Below, one piece after another: positions 9,946 through 21,200 of a DNA stretch of 64,000 nt (its first letter is position 1; each line of letters begins with the position of its first letter). Made by a program: the position numbers and the translations under genes. The notes beneath the pieces are model-generated. The model was not told where the DNA came from. It saw nothing but the letters and a program-made list of their open reading frames with translations, and ran no database searches. Source of the DNA: Hemicordylus capensis (Eukaryota > Chordata > Lepidosauria > Squamata > Cordylidae); NCBI RefSeq assembly GCF_027244095.1, contig NC_069657.1, positions 243,204,674 to 243,268,673 of the forward strand, written 5' to 3'.

Positions 9946-11821
9946 GCAAGGATGCTAGCATAAAGGTGCTCTTGCACTGAGCTATCCTATAGCCTGATCC
10001 CCAACCCCTAAGAAGAATATGCTCACATATGTAATCTCCCATTCAAACATTAGCCAAGGTGGAACATGCTTCAGCATATGGACAGTTCCTGCTCAGTACC
10101 ACCAACACCAGAGAGACTTTGAAGAAAATTGTCCCCTTCATAGAAAAGTAGTAGGTTTTTTGGTGAGTGTGGTTTGGGTTTTTTGGCTGATAACATTCGA
10201 GAGTTGCTGGGCAGAAAGTCCTGGAAATTCATTTGGATAGTGTAGCACATAATGGTAGCACTGAATTTAAAGGCAGTTTAAAATTTCTTAATCCACCCAT
10301 CCATCTATCAATATTAAATGGATTTATTTACTCATAATGGAGCATTCTGTAACATTACACTAAATCATCCATTCCTTTTCTGCCAAGTTAAGCTTTCTTG
10401 CCTGCCGGCCACTCCAGAGTTGATTGCAAGGTATATAGCAAGGACACCTCCCACAGTCCCAGCCCAGCTTTGGGGCCTTAAACTGCCAAATGCTCCAGCC
10501 ACTAGCCCACACAGTTCAATGTGTTTTTTTTTTTAATTTATTGTTTGTTTATAACCTTTCATACAATTATCCCATAGCATATAATTGCCTCCACCTGCAA
10601 ATGACTTTTGTGCAAACTCGTTGCCACACAAGTTAGCAAGGAGCAATGCCCCCGCCCCTGCTTCAAATGATTTTGCCTACCTTGGTGGTCAGAGTAGCAA
10701 GCAGTGCAGCATCAGGTTGCCATATTCTGGCTTTCCAAACCTGGGTGCCTAATTTGCATATTATGTAAATTGGCTTGAAAATAATTCTTGAGCAGAATAG
10801 TGACTGCGCATTTTGCTCCATAACTCTGCTTCTACAAGGGCTTAGCTTAAAAAACAAAACAAATGAAAGCTGAAATCCAGGTGAATGTAGGTGGGCTAAG
10901 CAATCTGGGTGAGATGCTTAAAATCCAGGTGAAACCTGGAATTTCAGGGGGCATGGCAATTCTAAGTGCAGGTCCGTGTTGGGCTTGAGGGCTGCAGCTG
11001 GCTGAATGGCTGTGTTCCCCGAGCCCCCAACACAATCGTGGTAGTGGTGGAGGCAGTGGCAGCCTGTCCTGCCCTGCAGTCCCAACTGGCAAACCGACTG
11101 AAAAGGCCCACCTGCTGCCCACTTTCCTTTAAACAAGGTTGTCCTTTAAACATGGACACGTGATCACAACAGGGAGGAACTGTTCAGAGCAAATTAAAAC
11201 CGAGCAAGCAAGCATTTGGGGACAGATCTAGGGGATAGGGCCTGAGGGGTGTGTGCAGCTAGCCCTGCCCCATCCCACCCCAGGAGAGACGGAGTGTGGA
11301 TGGCTGCTGGCACTATGGGTTGCACAGCATGCAGGACTACTGGCAGGCAACCCAGGCCATCATCACATATACAGCCATGCGCACAACTAAACAAGTGTGT
11401 ACCAATTTTGATGATGCAAACCCTTGGCTCATCCAGGGTGTAGTCCATGCAGATGGTTTGTGATTGAACATATGTGCAATACCTGTGCAAGCATGATTAT
11501 GTGAATGACTGTACATGTGTGTGTTTTAAAAGTGAACCTAGATCCAGGCCCCCTTACATGCAGGATACAGAGAGGATGGAAATGTCCTGTTATAGTTTAC
11601 CTGCATTCAACATGATGTGTGAATAATGCATTCAACATAATGTGTGAATACAGATCTTAATACAGGTACACTGTACAGAGGTTGTACATGCATAAAACAC
11701 AACATGTGAATGCTACAGACATCCTTGCATATAATAGCCATTAGAAATAAGACCTTTATTGATTTCAGAGGAATTTGCTTCAAAGGAAATACTCTTAGAA
11801 TAAGGATGGTGAACTGCATTT
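9946..11821. other. no gene recognised
   Basis: A decayed family A SINE head may lie at about 10010-10110 (CTCCCATTCAAAC). Otherwise there is a T run near 10527 and no supported frame. Confidence 0.35.
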
Positions 11822-11895
11822 AGGATGCTTACTCAGAAGTAAGTCTTATTGTGTTCCATGGTGCTTATTTCCAGGAAAGCGAGCATAGGATCAAG
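11822..11895. repeat. short interspersed repeat family G
   Basis: The pattern around GCTTACTCAGAAGTAAG and AGCATAGGATCAAGG recurs at 13178, 40622 and 41192 in this window. Class unknown. Confidence 0.5.
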
Positions 11896-12014
11896 GTGCA
11901 GATCCCCCCCCCCACACACACCCCCAAGCATTTAAGGAGTTCCCACCCTGTTTAACTTAACTCTCTCTGCCAAACCTAATTAAGCATCTTACACTTTTCT
12001 CCCCCCTCAAAGTA

Positions 12015-12836
12015 GGTTTGCCAACATTTCACTGCCAGAATGAGGGACACACGTTTGAGGGGGCTTGGCCAGGGGCGTAGCAAGGTTGGAGTGGGCCCAG
12101 AGACAAGATTTTAAAATGCCCCCCCCCCTCACTGAAGCTCAGCTCATGAAGTAAAGAAATCTTAAATCAGGCTGAATAGTGGTAACAAAAAGCAGAGAGA
12201 GAGAGAGAGAGAGAGATTTATATATATAAAAAACACCTATGTGCCGCAATAGAACATCATCCTAATTTATTTTTTTAAAGGTTTTGTAAATTGTGGACGA
12301 TGCAAGTCATTGAATGGTACTAAAGAAAGACATGCTGTTCTGGTAGCTCCAGGTCTTAACACTCACATCAGTTTTGGAGGATGAATACAACTGAAGGAAG
12401 CCTGGGCGGGTGCATGGCTGGGGGAGTCAGTCATGTGACTTGCCTCTGGGGGGGGGAGTCAGTGGGCCCCTAGACAACTCTCTCCCCTTGCCCTATTATA
12501 GTTACGCCCCTGGGCTTGGCAGTGGTGGGAGGTGTATGCAGTGGTAATCAAGAAAGAGGCTGAGTTTCATATGTTATTGAATTATATGCTATTGAATAAT
12601 GCCAGCATTGTTATTTTTTTAGAACATATTCAAGTTATACCATTTTCCATCCAAAAACTTCTCAAAATAATTTTGGGAATTAGCAGAAGGAATAAAATGC
12701 CCCCCACTGCAAGTATTTTACACTGCTACTGTTTGCCCCGCCATCAAAATGCGGGATAAATGCTGTCTCTATAGGGACCCACATCTCATCCCTGAAATGA
12801 GAGACGTCCCGTGGAATGTGGAACAGTTGGCAACCC
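12015..12836. mobile_element. MITE family H, split by a younger MITE
   Basis: Ends GGTTTGCCAACATTTC and GTTGGCAACCC are inverted repeats bounded by TA at 12013-12014 and 12837-12838, suggesting a TA-targeting element. It is interrupted by the complete hAT-type element at 12070-12512. Confidence 0.6.
12070..12512. mobile_element. hAT-type MITE, 443 bp, complete
   Basis: Ends CAGGGGCGTAGC and GTTACGCCCCTG, with an exact 8-bp target duplication GGCTTGGC at 12062-12069 and 12513-12520. The interior holds an AG microsatellite and a segment found again at 27246-27412. Related elements sit at 7374 and 30245. Confidence 0.92.
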
Positions 12837-13177
12837 TACCTCAAAGTGTCTTTCCCTCCTCCAAATTAAAGTGAGGAGCTGTTTCTCAGATTTTCGCTGT
12901 CTGCAGCCCTGCACAGGATTGTAGCCTCAAAATGTAACATTGTTGATATAAAAAATATTACGGTATTTTAAAAGCAGATGTTGAAACCAAACTGGGATAA
13001 CTATGAATGGCCAGACCTTGTCCTTATACTGCTTAATTGATTCCAATTTTAATACATTCCTTTTCTGAAAAAGTAATTTTGATTTGAAAGGGGAAATTTC
13101 CTTTTCTCATAATGAGTAAATTCAAGTAAGTAAAAAGGTTGTTACAGTGACTTTTTGATCAAAGCATCTCACAAAAG

Positions 13178-13262
13178 GTGCAATCCTATGTTTATTCAGA
13201 AGTGTCTCACTGTGTTCAATGGGGCTTACTTCAAAGTAAGTGTACAAAGGAATGCAGCTTAT
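13178..13262. repeat. short interspersed repeat family G
   Basis: Carries GCAATCCTATGTTTATTCAG and TTCAATGGGGCTTACTTC, matching the family G pattern. Confidence 0.55.
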
Positions 13263-13400
13263 ATGACTCCTATAAAAAACTATTATATAGCCTTGCTGTT
13301 ATACTGATACAGTAGTGAATGTCTTGATTTTATCCCGACTTTTAATATTACTGTCCTTGCATTTTCAATTTAAACAAGTTGTTCCAGTAAGAACTAATCC

Positions 13401-14080
13401 CCCTACTTTCCTTTCACTATCCCTACAACCGGACTAAATTTGGTCCAAATTAGTTAAGCAGTTCACAAATTAGCCCACTTGTGCCTCAAATGTTCACTTG
13501 TCCACCGTCTTGAATTGGGGTGGGTGGCTTCATTACAAACTATGCGTTTGAGGTGTCCCTACAACTGTACCAAATCTGGTCCAAATTAGTTCCCATGCAC
13601 CTCAAAAGTTCACTTGAAATGGGGTGGATGACATCATTACAAACTATGCTGTTGAGGCATCCCTATATGTCGTTACAGCTGTGGCAAATTTGGTTCAAAT
13701 TGGTTAGGCAGTCCACAAATTAGCCCACTTGCACTTCAAATGTTCACATATCCACCATCTTGAATTGGGGTGGATGACATAATCACAAACCATGCCATTG
13801 GGGTTTCCCTATGTGTCACTCACTACAACTATACCAAATTTGGTTCAAGTCAGTATGACAATCCACAAGTTAGCCCACTTGCACCTCAAAGGTTCAAGTG
13901 TCCACCATCTTGAATTGGGGTGGATGACATCATCAAAAACTATGCCTCTGAGGTGCCCCTATGTGTTCCTACAACTGTACCCGATTTGGTTCATATTGGT
14001 CCAGGCATTGCGAAGTTGATGGGAGGCGGGCAGACACACACGGAATGCTGGGTGATCTCATAAGCCTACAGGAAAGTAGG
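13401..14080. repeat. irregular tandem array bounded by inverted ends
   Basis: About five units of roughly 115-150 bp. Each contains a block like ACCAAATTTGGTTCAAATTGG, then TTAGCCCACTTGCACCTCAAA, then CACCATCTTGAATTGGGGTG. The flanks CCTACTTTCCTTT (left) and AGGAAAGTAGG (right) are inverted repeats, so the array lies inside what looks like one DNA element. It is too diverged and too large in unit size to be a CRISPR array. Confidence 0.75.
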
Positions 14081-14164
14081 TTAAAATGCTTTTAAAATGG
14101 ATTCAGGCAATTTTTGAAGAGAATGCAAGATCACAAATAGGTAGATATCAATGTGCAAATTCTT

Positions 14165-14285
14165 ATTAAAAATACTTATACACTGATTTTCAGCAAGACA
14201 GCTCACTAGGCAGTTTACACAGCAAGCTACCCCCTGCTAAATATAAGAGAACCACTACTTGAAATGTTGCCCTATAACATGCCTA
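14165..14285. repeat. interspersed repeat family C, decayed
   Basis: Resembles the better copies at 37314 and 44083 (TACTTATACACTGATTTTCAG, then CCCCCTGCTAAATATAAGAG). Confidence 0.45.
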
Positions 14286-14589
14286 ATGCCCAAATAAATG
14301 CCTAGAGATAAAACTTAAATGCATATGAAGAAATTGCACTTTAGAAACAGTCTCCCTTGGGCACATTTTTGAGAGTTATTTAACCCCCACTTTTGCCTTT
14401 TCTTCCCCCCAAAATGACCCAATCCTCCTCATAGGGCAACTCTCTGCGTGTTTACGCAGAAGGCAAGCAAGTGGAACAGGGGACAGGCAGAGATCTATGG
14501 GTATGCAATTCTGTCAAGAAGTGGGTAAACCAGCTGCATCCCTGACAGTATTGCACACTGGTCTTGTGGTGCAAAAATTAGAGCATGGG

Positions 14590-14592
<3 letters not shown>

Positions 14593-14637
<45 letters not shown>
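14593..14637. repeat. (TG)n microsatellite
   Basis: About 22 TG units without interruption. Confidence 0.95.
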
Positions 14638-14638
<1 letters not shown>

Positions 14639-14877
14639 CCGGCAGCGGGTCAGCAGTCCGCCTCATCCCGGCTCTACTGCACCCATGCACCTGATGACAT
14701 TCTTTGCCTTGGCATACTAGGGAGCTGAGAATGAGAATAGGTTCAGGGCCAGATTAAGGCTTTGGGGGGGCCCAGGGAAATCTTAAGATGGTGGTGGCAG
14801 ACTTCTTAGGTTCTTGTATGATGCCTGAAAGTGGTAAATATTATTCAAAAGGCAGTCTGGACAAATATTTATATGTT

Positions 14878-15165
14878 AGGAACATAGGAAGCGGCCATAT
14901 CCTGAGTCAGACCATTGGTCTATCTAGCTCAGTATTGTCTTCACAGACTGGCAGCGGCTTCTCCAAGGTTGCAGGCAGGAATCTCTCTCAGCCCTATGTT
15001 GGAGAAGCCAGGGAGGGAACTTGAAACCTTCTACTCTTTCCAGAGCGACTCCATCCCCTGAGGGCAATATCTTACAGTACTCACACCTCTTGTCTCCCAT
15101 TCACATGCAACCAGAGCAGACCCAAGTCATGCTTGCTACCACAAGACCAGCTCTCCTCTCCGATG
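14878..15165 (-). mobile_element. family A SINE, nearly complete
   Basis: Tail AGGAACATAGGAAGCGGCC at the low end, body around CAGACTGGCAGCGGCTTCTC, and the 5S-like head region at 15085-15165, which is partly deleted compared with the copy at 42293. Confidence 0.8.
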
Positions 15166-15229
15166 TCAATCATTTATATCTTAATCACAGAGTTCTCTGC
15201 TTTTAAAAAAACCAACAAGCCACAACAAC

Positions 15230-15319
15230 ATACCTATTGGGGAAGAAGGAGTTCTGATGGGAGGTCATTACCCTAGGGCAATGACCTCCCATCATAGCTC
15301 CTTCTTCCCCAAAAGGTAT
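15230..15319. repeat. 90-bp near-perfect palindrome
   Basis: Arms of 45 bp meet at CCCTAGGG (centre 15274/15275). By hand pairing, 41 of 45 positions match and there is essentially no loop. It is not like the other hairpin elements in the window. Confidence 0.9.
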
Positions 15320-15354
15320 TTCTCTCTCTCCCTGTTTGCTTCACCTCATTTTAA

Positions 15355-15462
15355 TGTGCTAGGCTGAGAAATAGCAACTGGCTCAAGCTCAACCAGTGGG
15401 CTAGATAGGTGAGTGAGTGGAGATTTGAACCTGGGTCTCCCATTCTCACCTAACAGTCGGAC
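15355..15462 (-). mobile_element. Sauria SINE fragment, decayed
   Basis: Shows AGGCTGAGAAATAGCAACTGG and GAGATTTGAACCTGGGTCTCCC, decayed forms of the Sauria head and middle on the minus strand. Confidence 0.55.
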
Positions 15463-15718
15463 TGAAAAGGCACTTGCATTCTCCTTTGCTTTTTATGCAT
15501 AGGAGAGCATATGAACCAGCAGGTTTCTTCAGCGAATCAATTATCTGATTGAATACGAGTTTAGGATCAGGGGAATCTTTCTCTCTCCCCTGCAACCCCC
15601 ACCCCCAGTAGTTCTCAGTGCTTCAGGAATAACATATAGAGAGCGAAAATGGGGAGCAGATTAATTAGGGCTAAGAGGAACGGTAGCTAAAATGAAATAA
15701 TCCAGTGTTCCATTTCAT

Positions 15719-15807
15719 AGGAACATAGAAAGCTGCCATATACGGAGTCAGACCATCTAGCTCAGTATTGTCCACACAGACTGGCAGCGGCTTCTCCAAG
15801 GTTGGAA
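15719..15807 (-). mobile_element. family A SINE, 3' part only
   Basis: Contains AGGAACATAGAAAGCTGCC and CAGACTGGCAGCGGCTTCTC. The head is missing. Confidence 0.7.
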
Positions 15808-16029
15808 CAACATACCATATATAGCTCTGTGTCAGTCAGAGAAAAATGTATTAACTGATCACATATCAGACAATCCCAGCCAAAGTGCAATGATTTAAAT
15901 CAATTCAAAATATTTATCTTGCTGTCCCCACCCCCCATCTTTAAATGTGCACAAACTATAAAGGTGTTCAGTTTTTGTCTAGAATAAAAATATCAGCTTT
16001 AGAACAGCATTTTTAATACTTAAGAGTTC

Positions 16030-16180
16030 TCTCAGTTTTTTTTAAATTTATGTGTCATTCATCTTACCAGTTGCTCAGGTGTTGCAAATAGACATACTTC
16101 ATGTTTATTCTCTCAACAATCCTATGAGGTAGGTTAGTTTGACAGAGAGGGAGGGAGAAGATGAGATTGCCTCACAGTGA
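16030..16180 (-). mobile_element. possible Sauria SINE remnant
   Basis: CCTATGAGGTAGGTTAGTTTGAC resembles the CCTGTGAGGTAGGTTAGGCTGAG part of Sauria SINEs. Nothing else is clear. Confidence 0.4.
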
Positions 16181-16330
16181 CTAGTGACATATATGACTGG
16201 ACAGAAAATATACAAGATTTTATTATGATCAGCCTTATCCTCCTTCCATCCTTTTTGAAAATAAAAAGTGCCTCAGTGTGTGCAGTGTCTGTCTCCTTTG
16301 GGAAAGCTACATTTTCCACCTTTCTTCTTG

Positions 16331-16687
16331 CAGGGGAGAGGGAACTCTTGGGTGGCCCTAGTCTGCATGGGCTAACTGGCCCTATCCCTGGTACTGGCCA
16401 CTCCCCCTGTGACTGATGTCAGACTCAGGGGGCGTGGCCACTGCCCAAGAGTGCGTCCATTCGGACCCTCTCCCATCTTACCCAGTCAGCATTTCTCCCC
16501 AGCCCAGCCAGCGTTTCAGTGAAATACCAGCTGGGAAGGAGAGAAGGTGTGCCTCACACTCCCAGCCAGTTGTTGGGGTGTGGGAGGGGGCAAGTGGGTG
16601 CCCTGGGCAAAGGGGTGCCTTGGTGGCCCCAACCCCAGATCCTGCTGGCTGGGGTACGGTCATCGCTCAATAGTCCCTATGCCCCTG
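16331..16687. mobile_element. hAT-type MITE, 357 bp
   Basis: Begins CAGGGGAGAGGG and ends CTATGCCCCTG, with a 7-bp flanking repeat CTTCTTG at 16324-16330 and 16688-16694. The GC-rich interior shares the CCCCTGTGACTGATGTCAGA segment with the element at 45597-46089. Confidence 0.75.
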
Positions 16688-17129
16688 CTTCTTGACAGAA
16701 TGCAATGCTATGTCCCCTAAGAAACTGCTCCCATTTGCCACAAATCTATAAGAAGGCCTATGAAAGGGAGGATGAGAATAATCAACTTTCTGATTAGAAT
16801 GTTTGGTTTTTATTTTTGGGAAATTTGGCTATAATCTGGCTGCTTGATCATGGATTAAAACGACGTGTCTTGATTTGTCTCCTTCTGGAGTAGTCTAGTT
16901 TCTTTTTGCCCCTTTTCTTGGACCTATATTCCTCAAAGTTTTGGCCAGTGTGATTCCAGCTAAGATTTCTGAGTCCTCCGGATCCATGATTAACGTTTTC
17001 AGTGCAGGCTTTTTCATGCTCATGCTCATAGACGAATGCAGGCAGGAGAGTCTAATGGATAAAGAGTTTTTTAGGGTCTAGCTGTCAAAAACATCAATAG
17101 CAATGAACAACAAAAAGCTGTCCCGTCCG

Positions 17130-17285
17130 TGGCAGAGGATATTTATTTTATTTATCAAATGTGTTCACCGTCCCAAACGTCCATCTTGGGATGGTTTACA
17201 ACAATATAAAACAAAATTAAAAATTAAAAAAACCCTAAAAACAATTAAAATCTATATTGACAAGAAGGGACTTTCCATGATCTGA
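17130..17285. repeat. interspersed repeat, LINE-tail-like
   Basis: GGGATGGTTTACAACAATAT followed by A-rich sequence, resembling 5025-5170. Class unknown. Confidence 0.45.
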
Positions 17286-17389
17286 GATCACAAAATCCGA
17301 CGATCATGAACCAATTGACTTGTTCAGGGGAATGGCCACTGAACAGGTGTACGTGTCAATGGCTGGGGTGGGAAATGGGGAGTATTAGT

Positions 17390-18204
17390 CTGGGAAAAGA
17401 TCTGTGCCTCGCGGAGGCAGTTAGCCGACGGTCGGTAGCTGTAAGTAAGTATCTGCTTCCTATCCTATTTCCCCTTTTCATAGCTCCCCACAAGTACTGC
17501 CGTGCCCATGAGATGCCGTGGCTCTTGAGGAGCTCCTTGTACGTGCGCGTATCTATGGGCTTGGTTGCAACTCGACTCCCGGAGAGCATTAGGATAAACA
17601 AGGTGCTTAGCTTGACTAGGGAGGGGACATGTCGCGGGGTTTTCCGGGGGGAGGGGCAGGGGCTGAAAAAAACAGTGTCGCAGGGCGTCAGGCAGTGGGA
17701 AAAACAGGAGGACCCGGCGAGCAGGGCGGGGTGGGGTGGGGAGAGAGACAGAGAGAGACACGCCAGCCAGTAATCCAATAATGGCTTCGAGTCCTCGAGG
17801 GGGAAGCCTCCCTTCTCCAAGCTATTGGCAGAGCGCACTGTCTTTTATGTGGCACGGTGCTGAGTGCGCAACGCGATAGTAGGAAAAGAGATGGACGGCG
17901 TCGCCTCTTTCTCATCCCGCAACCCCCCTCCTCCCCTCCCCTCGTGCGTGTGTGTCTGGGTAACCCGGCGGGTCACGTGTTGTTTTTCTCTTTAGCTGAG
18001 GCGCGCAAAGCCCAAGAAGTTACTCGCCGCGTCCGTGGTCCTGAAACGGGAGGAGCTTGCTCACTGCTAGCCAGGCGAGAGAGAAAGCGCGCACGCGTGC
18101 GGGGAAGCGAGCGAGCTGAGACGATCTAGGTGTCAGGGAGAGCTGCGGCGAGCCCCGGAGGCTCGGAAGAAGCCCTCTTCGGAGTCGCCGTCCTGGGCTG
18201 GGGG
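17390..18204 (+). promoter_or_regulatory. IRS2: IRS2 CpG-rich promoter and 5' leader
   Basis: CpG density rises sharply from about 17.4 kb and continues into the coding exon, as in CpG-island promoters. No TATA box is evident at a convincing position, so the start of transcription cannot be placed. An upstream ATG at 17891 would open a short frame that stops near 17994. Whether it is in the mRNA depends on the true start. An in-frame TAG at 18127-18129 closes the IRS2 frame upstream of the ATG. Confidence 0.65.
17974..17987 (+). promoter_or_regulatory. IRS2: E-box adjoining a forkhead/insulin-response-like site
   Basis: CACGTG at 17974-17979 runs straight into TTGTTTTT at 17980-17987. In mammals, IRS2 transcription is driven by FOXO through an insulin response element (TGTTTTG type) and by TFE3 through an E-box, and SREBP-1c interferes with this. 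The side-by-side placement here, about 220 bp upstream of the ATG, fits that control region. Function is inferred. Confidence 0.55.
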
Positions 18205-21200
18205 ATGGCGAGCCCCCCTGTGCCGGAGTACCCTCGCCGCCCCTCGGCCGCCCCCAACCTTAACAACAACAACAACAACCACCAGCAGCAGCAGCAGCAG
18301 CAGCCACCGCAGGAGCAGCAGCAGGAGCAGCCTCTAGGCGTGCGCAAGTGGGGCTACCTGCGCAAGCACAAGCACGGCCACAAGCGCTTCTTCGTGCTTC
18401 GAGCCCCCTGCCCCGGCGTGGGAGGGGCGGAGGCGTCGCTGCAGCCCGCCCGCCTGGAATACTATGACAGCGAGAAGAAGTGGCGGAGCAAGGCGGCGGC
18501 GCCCAAGCGCAGCATCGCGCTCGACTCGAGCCTGAACATCCACAAGCGGGCCGACGCCAAGCACAAGCACCTCATCGCGCTCTACACGCGCGACGAGTAC
18601 TTCGCCCTGGCGGCCGAGAGCGAGCAGGAGCAGGACGGCTGGTACCAGGCGCTGACGGAGCTGCTCGGCGAGAGCCAGGCGGGCGCGCAGCCGCTCCTCC
18701 CGGAAGCCTCCTGCGGCGAGGACTTCGGCTACGGGCCGCTGGGCGGCGGGCCGTCGGCGCCGAGCGCCGCAGCCTACCGAGAGGTGTGGCAGGTGACGCT
18801 GAAGCCCAAGGGCCTGGGGCAGAGCCGCAACCTGACGGGCGTGCACCGGCTGTGCCTGGCTGCGCGCACCGTCGGGCTGGTGCGCCTCAACTGCGAGCGG
18901 CCCTGCGTGACGCTGCAGCTCATGAATATCCGCCGCTGCGGCCACTCGGACAGCTTCTTCTTCATGGAGCTCGGCCGCTCGGCGTCCACAGGGCCCGGCG
19001 AGCTCTGGATGCAGGCCGACGACTCGGTGGTGGCGCAGAACATCCACGAGACCATCCTGGAGGCCATGAAAGCCTTGCGGGAGCTGGCCGAGTTCCGCCC
19101 GCGCAGCAAGAGCCAGTCCTCGTCCTCCTCGTCTTCGGGAGGCGCTCCTGCCGCTGGCGCGGGCTTCGTGGCGATGTGCAGCCGGCCGATCTCGGTGCCG
19201 GGCCGCCGCCATCACCACCCGCTGATGCTGCCCCCCAGCCAGACCGGCCTCCTCCGCCGATCACGCACTGACACCCTGGCGGTGGCTGGCGGTAGCATCA
19301 ACAGTCGGGCACGGACGGCGAGCGAGGGAGATGGGTGCAGAGCTGGCTCGCTGGCTGGCAGCCCTCTGAGCCCGGATGCCGGAGGCCCCTCGCAGACGCT
19401 CGGGGTTGCTTGTGGCCGGCAGGGTGGCCAGCCGGCGATGCAGACAGGCCGCTCCCTAGCCTTAGGGCACTCGCCTTCCTTGGTTTCCAAGCTGGCCATG
19501 GAATCTGGTCTACTCCCCCAGCGCCTTTCCAGTGGCAGCATTTCTGTGGCTGGCTCCCCCGGCGATCCTGCTGGTTTCATGGCCTTTGAGGATTTGGGCT
19601 CCAGCCCAGGTGGGGATCCACTGCCCTTCTCCTCTTCCTTAACAGCAGGCAACCATAGCAGCACACCAGAGACCCCTCCAGGCCAGCAGGCTGTGGAGCG
19701 GGGACGCCTTTGCTACCGGCCCTACCTATGGGAGACTACAGGAGCAGACAAGGTCCTCCGAAAGCGCACTTACTCTTTGACAGCACCAGTGCACCAGCGC
19801 CCTTTGCCGCCTCCTGTTTCCTCAGCCTCCTTGGACGAGTATACGCTCATGCGAGCCACCTGCACCACAACAGGGGCCTCTCCAAGGGCAACCTACACCC
19901 CTTACCCTGAGGATTACTGTGATGTGGAGATTGGCTCTGGGGGCACCAGCAGCAGTAGCAGCTCACATCTGGGTGGCAGTGGCGGTGGGGAGCAGGTCTA
20001 TATGCCTATGAGCCCCGGGATAGCATCTGCGCTGCCAGTACAGGGTGGTCTTGATGGCTACATGCCTATGGGTCCCACCAGGGTGTCAGCCCCACAGCAG
20101 ATTTTGCAACCTCGCTCCTGCAAGATCAGCAGCGAGTGTTCCCCAGATGACAGCAGCTATATGTGCATGTGGGGTACTGGTACCAGACTGTCTGGGGAAA
20201 GTCCTGATGGGAGATTGAGCCATGGCGACTATATCAACATGTCCCCCTTGTTGTTGCCTCCTTTACATGGATCTTCCATCACTTCTGCCCCCCCACCGGT
20301 GCCCTCTCCTAATGGCTTAAGTGCCCTGGGGCCTGGGGACCGGTCCAACTACTTTTATAGGCCACTGCCCTATGCCTGCCAGAGCCAGACAAGCCCTCTG
20401 GGCGAGAAGGACAACAGTGACCAGTATGTGCTTATGAACTCACCAGCAGGAAGATTAATCAACACCCCCAAAGGGAAGGCTTTCTCTGCCGCCTGCAATC
20501 ACACAGCCGTGCCTTCGCCCATGTACCAGAGTTGGACTGAGAGCTCCCTCAGCCATCGGGCCACTGGTGCTCAGCCCAGTCACCTTTCCCTAGAGCTGTT
20601 GCTGCTCCCCCCTAGCATGAACACACACTCCCTTCCACATGAACCTCAAAGTCCCAGCGGGGAGTACGTCAACATTGGTTACTCACTGGCATCGGCCTGT
20701 GACAGCTCAGCCTCCTCACCTGGTTCTGGCTTAGGTGGAAGGCACAGCCCCCCGATCTCCAATTACATGAATCTCAACTTTGATGAATCACAATCGGGTG
20801 CCATCTCAGTGGGGTCTTTGGATGAAGTGCTTTTGCCAGGATCCCGCCCAAATCCTGGGCAGTCGTCTGAACATTATCTAAAGGTTGGAGAAGGGTTGGC
20901 GTGCTTTTCGAGCCCATCTTCTGAGGCAGGTGACTATAGTGAGATGGATTTCAGAAAAGCCACTACCCCATCCCAGTTCATTTCACAGAAGCCAGAAAGT
21001 GCTCGTGCAACTAGTCCTGTTGCTGCCTTAAAGCGACTTACACTTGCTGGGGTGGAGGCCTTTGTTTTTGCTAACCCCCTCCCTGATCCCAACCGTGGAG
21101 CCAAAGTCATCCGTGCTGATCCTCAGGGGCGCCGGAGGCATAGTTCAGAAACTTTCTCTTCCACTGCCACAGTAACCCCTGTGTCTCCTTCCTTTGCACA

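Noticed and set aside
13401-14080. CRISPR-like array
   Set aside because: Units are about 115-150 bp and diverged along their whole length with no unique spacers, and the genome is a vertebrate.
17356-17838. 160-codon minus-strand frame in the IRS2 promoter region
   Set aside because: A competing 155-codon frame covers the same DNA on the other strand, and neither shows a domain.
18130-18204. 25 extra N-terminal codons of the IRS2 frame starting at GTG
   Set aside because: The stretch begins with GTG just after an in-frame stop. The ATG at 18205 has a good context and matches the MASPP start of known IRS2.
18334-19271. Long frames antisense to or overlapping IRS2 exon 1 (up to 294 codons)
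   Set aside because: They arise from very GC-rich DNA in other frames of a clearly real exon. Their translations are Arg/Ala-rich without any domain.
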